Origin: Cryptomeria japonica | Lineage: Eukaryota; Streptophyta; Pinopsida; Cupressales; Cupressaceae | NCBI RefSeq assembly: GCF_030272615.1 | Contig: NC_081413.1 | Location: 334,964,302-335,028,301 of the forward strand | DNA length: 64,000 nucleotides | Direction of reading: 5' to 3' | Part shown: piece by piece, positions 33,821-46,333 of the stretch | Numbering within the stretch: position 1 is the first letter of the stretch | Layout of the letters: each line of letters opens with the position of its first letter | Translations under genes and position numbers: made by a program | Notes under the pieces: model-generated | What the model was told of the DNA's origin: nothing | Databases searched by the model: none | What the model saw: the letters and a program-made list of their open reading frames with translations, nothing else

Positions 33821-35920
33821 AATTTTGCAAGATCCCAGCTGTAGAAGACCGTGACCAGCTTGAATAACAGCTATAGTCTGAAACAAACGAAAAATTGAAA
33901 GATTGTTGAGATGAGAGCTGTCTGTTACATTTCGACATTCCAGTATATGATTAAATAGTACACAAACCTGTATTCCACAGTTAAACTGATCCGTCCATTC
34001 GGGAGGGTGCTGCACGAAACACAATCATACTTAATGCTTTGTGGAAAATCTGCAGCTATCCTTTGCATACAGTTGGATTTTACCATAATTACATAATAAA
34101 GTTTCTGGTCTACAACTGAATTCGGAAAATTTCAAAGGAAACTTGTCAATTTACCGCATCAAAAGAGCTCTGCCAATAATTGGAAATTCCTGTTTCACAC
34201 TCTGTTGGTTCTTTGAACACCCATTTGTGGCACTTATCCGACGCAACTTTACCCATCAATCTGTTCACCAAACACACACTTAAATTTCTACAGCAATTGC
34301 AAGGTATAAAAACGCTAAAACCAGGCTCCTGCAAAAATCAGTACAAGTTATGCATACCCTTCTCCATAATTGTAGAGTTGAATTGACATTTTTCTGAACG
34401 CTTTTCTAACTGGGTCATCCGCGTCCAGCTCCTCTAAACAGTCGAAGCTCGAAGATTTCACCATTTTGTCCATGCCATTGCCATTGAACAGACCAGGCAC
34501 CCTGTTTACACTTGCCTTGGAGGACCGACAGTATCCGTCTTCCCACATCAGCATTCTTCATTAAAAGATGAGTTGCAGCACATCAAAAATGAAAGTCATT
34601 AACAAACAATCTTATTTAATTTTTACTAAGTAAATAGATCTAGATAGAAATATGAAAGACAAAAGTCCTTTCTGCACAATTTTATATTTCCTTTCAGGAA
34701 AATAGATCCAGGCAGAAACAACAATTTAGTACATTACAAGATAGAAGTCCTGTACAAACAAAAATGACTCCAAATACAAACAGTCGGCCACTTGGCCTGT
34801 GTCTTTTTATCAAAATATTTATTAATTTGTTAAATATAAAAAACAATCAAAAAATATGAAATTTTCAGTTTTTAATATTAGCTTAAAAAATGTTTAGAGA
34901 AACCTGATCACTATGATCCACCATCGGAACAAATTCCGGATCGTATTTCAATGATGGATAATATCCATCATAGAGATGAAAAAAGTAGACAACATAAAAA
35001 AGAAATTATAATTATTTAAAAAAAAATTAAATACATTTGTTTTAAACTTTTAATTATAATTATTTCGGTAAATACTGTATCTAACATGCTCGATGGATAA
35101 TCTGGGCCTACTGACTAACCTACATACTGTTGGTGGCCACTGTGTCTTGTTTCTAATTTATACAAGCATAACGTCAACCTAAACCACCTGCTACTATTGA
35201 ACCACAGGTATCCAATATATTACTGTTCACTCGTGGCCAACAAGGGACGAATGGAATCTGCAGAGTCCCGGGATGCGTCTAATGGAAGCCATTACTCAAG
35301 TTTGAAATAAAGTCCATAATGCATATAGGGGTTACATTAGGCATATATTGGCCAGTAACAGTATCTTTTACGGCTTCCGTTCACACTTGGGAAAGAGGAA
35401 CAGGCGATAACCCTGGAACTAGGTAACGACATAAGATCGTCTCGAGTGTCAAGTGTGTTTTAGATCTCAAAGTAGATGCTCCTCTGTTTAAAAAAGAAAT
35501 ACTGAGCATTAGGGGAAATCTGCAACTATCAACCAGAGAGCCTGTTGAAATGGAATGGTTTCTGAAATATATAGAGGTTTATAATCTGTATCCCAAATTA
35601 ATTATGGGGGTGAAGAAAAGAAACTGAGGATATAACTTACAAGCTACCGTTCTCCTCTCCTACTTTGCATCCAGTTCCGCCTCTGGATCTCCTGGAACAA
35701 GAGAGCAAGCATTAGGATTTTAGGGCTATCTGAATACAACACTGCAACAAAAGCCCTGAACCCGTATTGGGTTTCATTAAAAAAATAACAACACTCACGG
35801 TCTGGGGCGTATAGTCCAAAATACAGAATAAGTCCATTCTGAGTTAACACACACGTTTCTGAGTGCTTCGTGCAATGCCATCATGGCCAGAGCCTCTTTA
35901 GCTTTGTCTGAGCCAACCAT
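33821..35920 (-). CDS. MYC/bHLH N-terminal domain protein (RSS3/LHW-like), 6 exons, 3' end missing
   Basis: The only convincing host gene. Exons (minus): 35799-35920, 35641-35691, 34358-34555, 34155-34260, 33968-34009, 33821-33877. All have GT donors and AG acceptors and the phases (2,2,2,0,0,0) join into 192 uninterrupted residues. It begins MVGSDKAKEALAMMALHEAL, then NSEWTYSVFWTIRPRP, MLMWEDGYCR, MSIQLYNYGEG, LMGKVASDKCHKWVFKEP, HPPEWTDQFNCGIQ and TIAVIQAGHGLLQLGSCKI. This order is that of the bHLH-MYC N-terminal domain as in rice RSS3 (root growth, JAZ interaction) and the LHW/WNK-related group, so a nuclear transcriptional co-regulator is likely. Relatives continue with an EDL-type helix after LQLGS; no such exon is seen to 33600. 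The gene is either cut short (a 7-codon exon after 33700 is possible) or continues beyond a TE-filled intron. Confidence 0.82.
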
Positions 35921-36900
35921 TTTATTTTGTTTTAACTCCACTCTTGCTAAAACTTAGATCGTTGAGGAATTTGGGTGTTCCCTGTTTATTGAATCTCTTA
36001 ACGATGCGTTTTTAAGAAAAAGGTACCTGATTAGTAGGTCATACAAAACACCATTTGGGTACCTCGGGAAACGTGCAGAGGGGAGAGAATCACTATTCCA
36101 GGCCCCTGAGGATCTGAAGACTCGAGAAATATTTGATTCTTGTTCAGCCTTCAGACACAACAGAGTACATGGGTCGGAGGAAATAAGAAAAATGATTGAA
36201 GTTTCCCCACTCCTTACTCTTTTCAGCCAGTCCAGAAGAGAAGAAAGCACACGATGACAAAGGCGTGATGGTTACAGGACTGCGAAGATAGTAGGTCAGA
36301 GGCAGAGGCAGAGGCAGAGATGAGGCAGACCCACAACTGACTGTCTGGGTGCACTAGAAAGAAGAAAAGCACTGAGCCCCTGCTCCTCCTCTCTAATCTT
36401 TCCTTTTCTTGATGCAAGAGAAAAAATAATAGAATAACACTTCCAGTCACATATATTTGACCAAACCCCAAAGACCAGGCCTTTTTGTTTGCGCATACAA
36501 TTGGCCCAACCCACTGTTTTGGGGACATGTAGAGCGCAATTTCAAAGGAGATTTTTCAGATTAAAATAACAAGAGCTGATAAAGCAGCAGAGACAGAGAC
36601 AGCGATAAAATAAAGTTTTTTAAGTCGTGTGCTGCATAAGTTGCAGCGTGAAGACATTATTCTGTTTGGGAGTCCAGTTTTTTATATTGTTTAGTTTGCA
36701 GAGCAGCAGCTGAAACAGCAGAAAAGAGAGATTGTTTAGTTGAGAGCAATGGAGAAGGCAATTGTCCATATGGGTATGTATGTTTCAGACAATGGAATGG
36801 AGGTGAAGAGAGAAGGAAGGTAAGTACTACTACGACCAAGCGGTTATCGCGCAAGGGCGAGCAAGTCGTACTAGGATTGTCAACCGCTAGTCACGGCTTT
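35921..36900 (-). promoter_or_regulatory. Upstream region of the MYC-domain gene
   Basis: Contains no long conserved ORF. Minus-strand CTCTGCC repeats (36297-36320) and TCTCTGTCTC near 36580-36600 are typical of plant 5' untranslated regions or core promoters. The transcription start cannot be fixed from sequence alone. Confidence 0.4.
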
Positions 36901-39900
36901 AATATATAGCTAAGCCTAGGGAGGGAGCACCTGCAACATTTCCCACTTTATAGCACGCGCTCCCGTAATCTCCGGATCATTTCAAAAAAAAATTGTTTCC
37001 TCGCACAGGGGAAGAAAGTCAAAAGATTGTGATGTTTCTTGGTCAAACAGAGAACTACGCTCACTTTCTTTGTCTGAGGACTTAATTTTGATGCCCGTAT
37101 GGCTGTCAAATATTACACGACCGCATCACATGAAAGAGGAGGTGCTGGGCAGACCATTCAATTTTTTTATGGGTATCTGGTCTGGGATGAGATCTGGCTT
37201 GCCAATACAAGGGCAACTTTGAATAGATAAACTGATTATTAAATTTAGGATCAAGTCATACCTTAGTCGTTTGCAATTTTATGAGGTCATGGTCCTTTCA
37301 TATATGCTTAAAAAGTCCACATTAAATTAGTTGTTGTATACATTGTAGAGGAATAAAATGGTTTTGTATCATATTTTTTTATTGCAATGGTTTAAACTTA
37401 GATGAATCATGAAATCTAATCTATAATATTAAATTGGATCTAGATAATGTAATAGTTTAAATCAGTTTTAAATCAGTTTTTGATTTTTTTCAGTTGTAAT
37501 TTAAGTGTGGATGTTTTATTTCATTGTTGAATATTTTTTATGTGATGGATGTTGTTGTTTTCAATGATTATGTGTGTATTTATAATTAATATGTAGATGT
37601 GTTTGATTATATGATTGATGATTGGACTTGTATTATATAATCGTGTATATTTTTACTATGTGATGCAAGTGCTATTAAGGTGTATTTAAGTTTATGATGT
37701 TTCAAGTAAAGGTTAAAGTAGGGAGGTGGAACTAAGATGGGATTATGAAGATGATTAACAATTCATTCCAAGTATGAAGCAATTTCCTTATCTTTAAATT
37801 AGTCAAATTGGATTAGTGTTTCAAAAGTATAGACTTTCCTTTGACTTAATCTTAACTAATTAAATAAGTTCATGTCATCATATACAAATCAACCAAGATG
37901 AAAAAATTGGTAACTAGGTATGATGAATTTGAATAATTAATTATAGGGAGTGAAATAATATCCAAATGAATGTCTTAAAATACCACAGCATAGCAATAAT
38001 CATCCAAAACATGTATCGTGTTGACTCATGGCAAGAATCAAATGGGTGAGCCTCTACCAAAAAAAACTTGAACTTTTGAAATTTGGGGGTTAGATAAACC
38101 TCACACCTACGAAATTGTCTTAGGTTAACGTAATGGTAATACATGGTGGAGAATACATGTCCAAACATGGGGAATGCAATAAATATGGGAATAGATGTAA
38201 GAAGTATAAGTGCTTGAAATTGCACAGGCATACATGATCTAGTCCATCAATGATGTGGTAGTTCAACTGACAATCAAATAAGTCTAAACTACTCCTATTC
38301 TAACCATAATCTCAAACAAAGATAAAAGGAGAAGAATTTTGAATTTCAAACAACTACTCCTATCCTCCATGTTTCATTGTGTAAGTAAGAAATTTTGATT
38401 ATATCATTCCTTATATGACCCACGTGTCATGCAATCCCCACATATTATGATGTGATCTCAAAAGAAAATAGTGAACATATGAGAAAAAATGTGATCTCTT
38501 AGTAACCAATGTGTTTCAAATTACCACAAAAAATTTCATGATTAACTAAGCATTAACAGATCAAATTACATGTCAAATTCATTAATTTGTCTTGAATTAA
38601 ACACATTAATAAATAGGGACATGGCTTTAAGTTTGAAAACTCATAAAGAAAAATAAAATAGAATGTCTAGCCTAGAAATCTAAATGTAATGATTCTCCCA
38701 AGGCAGCCACTAAACCTTCGAATCAAAGCCATCTAGCCTATCCTATGGAGAATATAAAAATAGGAGCAAACATACATGAGAACATCAAAGTAACAATCAT
38801 ACCATCATTTAAGCATTAAGCATAATAAGGTCTCAAAATCACGAACATGAAAACATCAAAATCACAAACATGAAACAAGAACTCCCCTAAAATTCTCCAT
38901 AGTCCTCAAGCCTTCTTTGAAATTTGATGTAATTTCCCTCAAAAATCTACAAGCACAAAAGTTTGATAAATGAAGAGCTCAAGTGATAGTGGTTAAAGAA
39001 AAAATGGAGGCAAAGATTCAAATTTATAGATTTAGAGGGAAATTGATCAACGACTTTGTTTGATTTTTTTTCAAAAGAGATTGAATGATTGAGATTTCAT
39101 AGGAGATAATTTGCCAAAGATAGCGAAAGAGTGGAAATCTAGTGAAAGGAATTAGAAGGCATGTGGCAACGTTAGTAAGAGATGCAGAGGTGAGTGGGAA
39201 AATGGGGGAATTAAATAATAAAATTATTTAATTTCACGAGCAAAGTTGCCAGTAAACAGACATCTCATATTTTTACCCAGTTGAAGAGGGAAGAGGTAAA
39301 TAGTGTTGGTTGAAAATTAGGAAGGCGTGTAAAATTATGGTTTTAGCCACAGCGTGTGAGTTAAAAAATCTCCTAATTCTAAGGGAAGGCTCCCCCTTTC
39401 CTGCGATTACAAACTAACTATAGCCTATAAACACTAATCTAACATGGGTGGGACAACATCCTTTTCTCTTTTATCAGAAAAGGTGATATTATTTTCTCTT
39501 TTCAGAAAAGAAACTGTAACTAGAGTAACAAATACAGAAACTTGAGAAAATTCAACAACTACAAAGATGCTTATATAAAAGGAAGCGAAGTTTTCATGAA
39601 AGCACAAAGTCTTTCGTCACTTTCCCAAGATGGGAATGTAGAAGTAAAGATCAAAGTCTTCACTTTTCTAATGTCCTATCTACCTTCCAAAATGATTAGT
39701 ATGATAACAACATATAACATAAAACAACTCAAATTTTTGTTGATATGATGCACTCCAAACTACTATGAATAGGAACAATTACAAGCACAAAGTCTTGTAA
39801 CTTTTCTTTATTATGCTAATTTAATCCTCAATATTTGTAGCACGAAGTCTACAAGAAATTAGATCAAAACTCTTTCCAACAACGTCACTAAAATCTCAAG

Positions 39901-40171
39901 TATATGCAGAAAAATATATCACTGTGACATAAGAACTCAATGGATATATGAAAAAAGCCTCAACACAAATTCTAAAACTCAAATGTCCTCTTTATATTGC
40001 TTGAGAATCCAATTTACAAGTATAAAACACAAAGTCTTTATTGTTGTAAATTTTTGCAGAGTTTTCTTGCTTGTCAAAAAGATAGAAATTACATAGAGCA
40101 CCCTCTAATACATATAGGAGAGGGGCTAAGAGAAAAAAGTGGGAGAAGTCCAACTAACTAAGACTTATTCC
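36901..40171. other. Non-coding DNA, nothing recognised
   Basis: AT-rich DNA without long ORFs, protein motifs or clear LTR ends on either strand. Short ORFs at 37941-38231 and 39542-39748 resemble no family. Confidence 0.5.
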
Positions 40172-40823
40172 ACAACTAATTATAACTCACTATGACATTC
40201 CAAATTAATGTCCTATTTGTCATGCCCAACTTTAGGGCACGAACGGAAATTTTTTTTTTGTTAAAATACTTACTAATTAGTGACTTACTTAGTAAAATAA
40301 TCAACTAAGTACGATCAACTTTAATAAATAATGCATTCTGGATTAGGTCTTAACTATATTTGTGTAATTCGAGTAATTAAATCCAATTGGGAAACATGGT
40401 TTACTAAGTTATCAACGAGCAAATATTCCTCCAAAAAGGAAAACCACCAAGCATCATTAATAAATAATTAAAAGTCCAAGTGTAACGATTAATTTCAAAT
40501 TTAGGCGTTTTTAAAATTTAGCTTATCTTCTTATCCACTAGAATTTTTAAGTTAATATTCATCGTAGTTTAAGACACCTTATTTAATTGAGACCACCATA
40601 ATTTATAATTACGTTATAATCATACACAATATTTGGCCCTCTTGGCCCTACTAGAAAACTTAGTGATGACACCCCCTTATTTTTATTATTTTAATCTAAT
40701 CCACCTAATATTATAATCCTTCTATAAAGTCTCCTCTGCTTATGCCCAATATTTAACATAAGTATTCAAAACTTATCTTTACATGTAACTATTTAACTCA
40801 AATTAAATGTCCAAACGATCCCA

Positions 40824-40830
<7 letters not shown>

Positions 40831-40890
<60 letters not shown>

Positions 40891-40901
40891 TTACATAAAT
40901 G

Positions 40902-40961
<60 letters not shown>

Positions 40962-40962
40962 A
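40831..40962. repeat. (TA)n and (CA)n microsatellites in E5
   Basis: A (TA)n tract at about 40831-40886 is followed by a (CA)n tract at about 40905-40947 and a short (TA)n. Confidence 0.95.
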
Positions 40963-41273
40963 ACAACTAACTATTCTCATTTACTAAGTTGTTATTCCAA
41001 GGGGATTGTAGGGGTTTAAATCCCTTCTTCCCTTTTTTTTGTTTTATTTATTATACTACTCCCATCCCCCCCCCCACGCACACATAATCTTACTCTTTAA
41101 AACTTATAAGGCGTTGCCCTAACCCGAATTAGGGTTAGGGCGACGTGAATAGCAACAAGTATTTTTTTTTTATCTTTCTTTATTCCCAAATCTCTGCGTG
41201 TGCTGCGTGCAGGGGAAAGCGGCGGACGAGGCGAGAAGGGCAGCGAGGGTTTTGGAGTGGCGGCAAACACACA

Positions 41274-41459
41274 CCAACTGCGCTGCGCATAAAGGGGGAA
41301 ATGAAGGCGGTGGTGCGGGGAGCACCGCAGCGCTGCGGACGGCGCCGCCCGCAGGCTGCGGCTCCACCAACTGCGTTGCGCATAAAGGGGGAAATGAAGG
41401 CGGTGGTGCGGGGAGCACCGCAGCACTGCGGACGGCGCCGCCCGCAGGCTGCGGCTCCC
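41274..41459. repeat. Two 93-bp GC-rich tandem units in E5
   Basis: Units 41274-41366 and 41367-41459 start CCAACTGCGYTGCGCATAAA and differ at only a few positions. They are followed to 41520 by palindromic CCGCAGNCTGCGG words (CCCGCAGTCTGCGGG, GCCCGCAGGCTGCGG). Overlapping ORFs on all frames (41097-41639) derive from this repeat and have no family resemblance. Confidence 0.92.
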
Positions 41460-41679
41460 GCAGGCTGCGGGCGTCGCCGCCCGCAGTCTGCGGGTGCCAC
41501 AGACTGCGGCCGCCGCCGCCCGAGGGCACGGCCCCCGCAAGACCGATACACTAACTGCTTGCTGTGTTAAACGTTTTGTTTTTTTTCCTTGCGATAAAAA
41601 CGGGGTTAATACCCCCGGGGTGTGTAACGCGGTTTTCACCTGCTATTTCGTTTTCTCATTTTTTTTAAAAATGCAACAT

Positions 41680-41680
41680 G

Positions 41681-41743
<63 letters not shown>

Positions 41744-42138
41744 ATTTATATATATATATGTATATATATACATATATATACAGGGTAATATGGATATAGT
41801 TAAAATTTCTCAGTCCTGGCAGGTTCCTTTTTTTTAAACAATATATATATATATATATATATATGAATGTATATATATATGAATGTATATATATATCAAT
41901 ATATATGTATAATCATATATATATATGTTTCTTTTTAAAATGACTTGTTTATCAGGTCTCCTTTTTTTTGTAATGTAATACTAACAGTGCTGTGAATTTT
42001 TTTTGTAAGGGAATAAAACAGAAATATATATATATATTCATTTATCATATTAACAGTTTTCTTCATTTCTTGTAATATTAAATTTTGTAACAAAACATTA
42101 CTGTGTTATTTTGTTATAACTGATTTTGAAGAACAGTA

Positions 42139-42226
<88 letters not shown>
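41680..42226. repeat. AT-dinucleotide tracts in E5
   Basis: Several (TA)n tracts lie at about 41682-41780, 41840-41928 and 42141-42226, separated by unique AT-rich sequence. Confidence 0.95.
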
Positions 42227-42229
<3 letters not shown>

Positions 42230-44941
42230 TGTATTTTACCATTTAGGCTGCTTGAAAGCCCCTTTTAAAAATCTTAAAGAACCATTCATTTATTCATAGC
42301 AGATTGCCTAATGAGAAAAGAACCTACATGTATTTATATTTTTTTTTTTGTGTAAATCAGTTTGTTCAAACAACACTAAAAAAATAAACATTGAAAGCTA
42401 AATGTTTTCCCCTTTTTTTTTGGCAAGGAATAAACTAATTTATTAAACTTCTTTTTCTGCAATAACCAGGAAATAAAGGACTGTTTTCATTTAAATTTGC
42501 AGCAACCTAGTTTCATCTATTTGCAGAATACATGTAAAATAAAATGCATCTACTCTTCCTTTGTAACATAAAAACTTTCATAAAATCTAATACATTACTC
42601 TTTCATTTGCAACTACTAGAAATAGGGATAGAAAACAACAAATATTTCATTATCAAGTAGATATCAAGTAATTTTATGGATACAAAATAATCATGAATAC
42701 AAATGGGTTGAACAACCCTACAATGTATTTCTCTACATAGTTACTTAAAAATAATACATCCCTTTCTCTTTCTAGAAAGTAAATACTAGAATTTCTCACA
42801 TTCTCCTTTTAGACACTACAACATTGAATCCTTCCATTTCTTCCCTATATTTTTTTTAAAACATTTCTTTTTCTGCAACACAAAAATAGCAACATAACCC
42901 TTTGATTCTTCTTTTCCCCTTCCTCATGCAACCTGCAATAAAACACATTTTGACCATGGGAAGCTCACCTCCCAGCCTAGGCTTACTAGAAGCCACCCCC
43001 GAGCTTGGAGAACCAAGCACTAGACGGGCTACAAACATGCAAACTCTACACAACATAGGAAAACACTTACATTCAAATTTCCCTTCCCAAGCTACACATT
43101 CACCACTTTCATGGTGACTCTTCCATGGGTGGAAGTGGACCAAGTACCTATGGGGAGATTGCATGCCAAACAATACAACATAAGCCACCTCATGGCAACA
43201 CAAATGCAACCAAAAATACTTCCTCATTCCTTATGCCCCCCAAAAAGGCTCAAGGCCATATTTACTCCCCTTATGACCCCCAAATGCATACACAAGGCTA
43301 TGCATCAAGGGTCACCAAGGACACCCTTGAGAACACTCTCCACAAGGAGAGCCTCTCACCCATGGCTGTCATACTGCTTCCACCCCAAGATCTTCCTACC
43401 CTCCCAAGAGTAGGAGATCTTGGACACTCCCAAAACAATAAGAACACAAACAAAATACAAAGAAGAGAAACTACACATTTCAACAATAAAAACTTCATAA
43501 TACACATTCTTACAAGCAACTCTTTTCTTTCACAAAACAACACAAACTAACATTTACAACATAACAAGAGGAAGAAAGAAGTAACCAACCTTATTCTGCC
43601 AAAAGGTTTGCTAACTTTAGTTGGGGATGAGCTGCCCAATTCCACCCTAACTTTCTCCAAAAATTCCACTAAAAATGCCAAACTCCTACTAACTTTTTCA
43701 AAACAAGCAAAATCTCCAAGAAAGGAGAGTGGGTGATTACTCACTAAGTTTGCAAATTCTTGCCTAAGAAGGCCTCTCACACACTTCCCAACCCCTTGGG
43801 TGAGGTGTGAGTTCCCATTGGTTGCCCTTCCCAAACTCTTGCACATTACTCAAATTGGAAAGGGAAAAGGTGGAAGAAGATGGGGAAGAGAGTTTAACTT
43901 CTAAAAGGAAGGTTCTCTATCCTAGGAAGAACTTTCTAAGTTCAATTTTCGTGCATCTTGAAAACACCACTTTTTGAAGTGACTACATAGTCACATGGGA
44001 GAAGCCACATGTTGCAAAACACCCCTAACCCATAGGTATACCCTTAGGACCTTTGGAAAAGCCTAAAAACTTACCCTAGGAGTCCATTAAACCCTTTAGA
44101 AACCCCACTGAAGTTTACCTACGGGTCAAGCTTGAGTTGACCACTCCCAAGACTCCCTACCCAAGGCAGATTTGGGACCACACTCATGTTTTTGAATGGC
44201 TTTGGTAGAAACAAACTCCAAGTCAACATCAATGACACTTAATCAGCACATGTGTCAAGTGACACAACAAAAATACAATATAAAAATCGCACATGGAAAA
44301 TGGGTCTCTTGAAGGATTACACAATTACATATAAATTAAATTTTACACTCAAGCATTATACACATCACAAATAAAATACATTACAAGGGGAGGGGTGTTG
44401 TCTCTCCAAATAGACAACTCCCGGCTTAACAAACGCACATTTGTCTAGGCTTAGTTCTCCATTAAATTCCATGGTCACATGGATAATTTTCCTGCGCATC
44501 TCAATTAACACATTAGTAACTCCAAATAATCACAATTATACAAAATCAAATACATGGATTCCATTGCAAATCAAACATTCATACATTAGGCAACAATAAT
44601 TCAATTTCTCATTTGTTTTCAAATTCAATTTCACATAAGCAATTAACATAATTTCCCAAAATTGAACCATTCATAACTAAGCATCATTTTTCTATCATCA
44701 AAATGAAATCCTGCAAATTTCCAATAACGACATTCACCATCATAATGTAATTCTATTCTAGTAACATATCTAAAGTTTCATAATCATCATGCATGAAATA
44801 AAACATCAACAAATGTCAGCGTGATCCAAATCATGGAATCATATAAGTTCTAAGTCCATAATGCATAAAATAAAGCATCCATAATAGTCTCAATATGAAA
44901 ATAACTGAAAGTGTCAAACTGAATCGGGGTAGGGCCTCACA
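42227..44941. other. E5 remainder without recognised gene
   Basis: ORFs at 42856-43227, 43125-43550 and 43547-43846 exist on both strands, but none shows a known domain, and codon-like conservation cannot be judged. I treat them as chance frames in CCAAG/CTTGG-rich DNA. Confidence 0.4.
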
Positions 44942-45488
44942 CTATTGTCTTTCAACTTGTAATTTTTTTACGTGTAATTACAAGTTACAAGAATACAAGT
45001 AATGTGACTACTTGCAATTACAACCTTTGACATTACATGTAATTTGCCAAAAGGAAATTACAAATGCATAATTGAAACTAATTTGAGTGCCTGAGACATG
45101 ACTCTATTAACATCATCCTCTATCTAAGAGGTCTTCATGCTGCTGGCACTTGAAGTATTTGAAATCGATGAAGGTATTTGTCTAGGAACATCAACAACTA
45201 ATTATAACTCACTATGACATTCCAAATTAATGTCCTATTGTCTTTCAACTTGTAATTTTTTTACGTGTAATTACAAGCTACAAGAGTACAATTAATGTGA
45301 CTACTTGCAATTACAACCTTTGACATTACATGTAATTTGCCACAGGGAAATTACAAATGCATAATTGAAACTAATTTGAGTGTCTGAGACATGACTCCAT
45401 TAACATCATCCTCTATCTAAGAGGTATTCATGCTACTGGCACTTGAAGTATTTGAGATCGATGAAGGTATTTGTCCAGGAACATCAAC
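44942..45488 (+). repeat. Tandem duplication of about 295 bp carrying E5 in one copy
   Basis: Copy A is 40172-40217 plus 44942-45195, interrupted by E5. Copy B is about 45194-45488 and is continuous. Both contain ACAACTAATTATAACTCACT, CTATTGTCTTTCAACTTG and ATGAAGGTATTTGTC with roughly 3-5% differences by eye. The duplication preceded the E5 insertion. Confidence 0.88.
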
Positions 45489-45672
45489 TTGTACCATTGA
45501 TAGTTGTTATGTCCTTTGCCAATGAGCTCCAACCTCATCTTCTTGCTTGGGGTAATATCAATTCTTCAAAAGAAGTTCTCTCAGTGCATATGACATTGTA
45601 CTCTTTTTATTTAATGCCATCAACATATGACAACGCTAGCTTTTGCTTGCTATCCTTATACGCATTAAGACT

Positions 45673-46325
45673 CGTTGCAATCGAGTCTCTAAGACCCAAC
45701 TGCAAGTATTGATCTTGCAAAGGAAAGACGCAAGAATAAGAGTATATGGAGACAAAAGGCGAATTTTGGATCTTGGGAGGCAGAAAGAAAGTGGAAGGGA
45801 TCATAGCAAACTTGGAGTGCGGAAATGGAAGAATGCAAGTTAGGAAAAAACTTTGACACTTATACTTGCAATCAAGTCTTGAAGACCCAAACGCAAGTAA
45901 GCATTCTTGTATCATTGGCATTAGATTGCAATCGAGTCTTGGAACCCCAATTGCAAGTGAATATGATTGCAAGGGTGATCTAATAAAATGCTTGCAATCG
46001 GGTCTTAAACCCCTAATTACAAGTAAGCATTCGTATATGATAGGCATCAACTTGCAATCGGGGTTTTAAGACATGATTGCAAGTGTGAAAATTTTCAAGG
46101 TAGGCACAAACTTTCAATTGGGTTTCAAAACCCCAATTGCAAGTTAGCATATCAATAAGCTCATACGATTGTGTCTTGCAATCGAGTCTTGAAATTTACC
46201 AATTGCAAGTGCAATATGTGTTTCATTCTTGTAATCGGGTCCTAGAAACCCAATTACAAGTAGAACAAACCTTATAACAATATGTTGACTTGTAATTAGG
46301 TTTCTAGTACCCGATTACAAGTAAG
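45673..46325. repeat. Array of TTGCAAT...ATTGCAAG inverted repeats
   Basis: About eight imperfect hairpins, each an arm like CTTGCAATCGAGTC, a short centre such as TTGAA, and a return arm like GACCCAATTGCAAG. Examples lie near 45673, 45868, 45928, 45990, 46050, 46110, 46175, 46230 and 46285, with spacing of about 55-65 bp except at the start. Short ORFs here (45607-46050 minus and others) follow the repeats and are not credible genes. Confidence 0.8.
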
Positions 46326-46333
46326 GTTCATTC

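Larger units (their letters stand above)
40218..44941 (-). mobile_element. E5: 4.7-kb TG...CA unit with CTATT target duplication
   Basis: It begins TGTCATGCCCAAC and ends GTAGGGCCTCACA, flanked by CTATT at 40213-40217 and 44942-44946. The empty site is preserved in a tandem copy at 45235-45239. On the minus strand the start would be TGTGAGGCCCTACCCCG and the end GGGCATGACA. I see no second copy of either end inside, hence no LTR pair, and no gag, pol or transposase. It contains long (TA)n and (CA)n tracts and a GC-rich island at about 41190-41545. It may be a large solo LTR or another non-autonomous unit. Confidence 0.75.

Noticed and set aside
34335-34363. A 29-bp intron joining two short ORFs in the MYC-domain gene
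   Set aside because: Too short for a plant intron; using the acceptor at 34261 gives a 97-bp intron and restores the conserved GEGLMGKVAS junction.
41097-41639. Six overlapping ORFs of 118-180 codons in E5
   Set aside because: GC-rich repeat DNA keeps all frames open; the strands encode the same Ala/Gly/Arg-rich pattern.
42856-43846. ORFs of 99-141 codons on both strands as genes
   Set aside because: No domain, no start context, no splice pattern, and they overlap on opposite strands in repetitive CTTGG-rich DNA.
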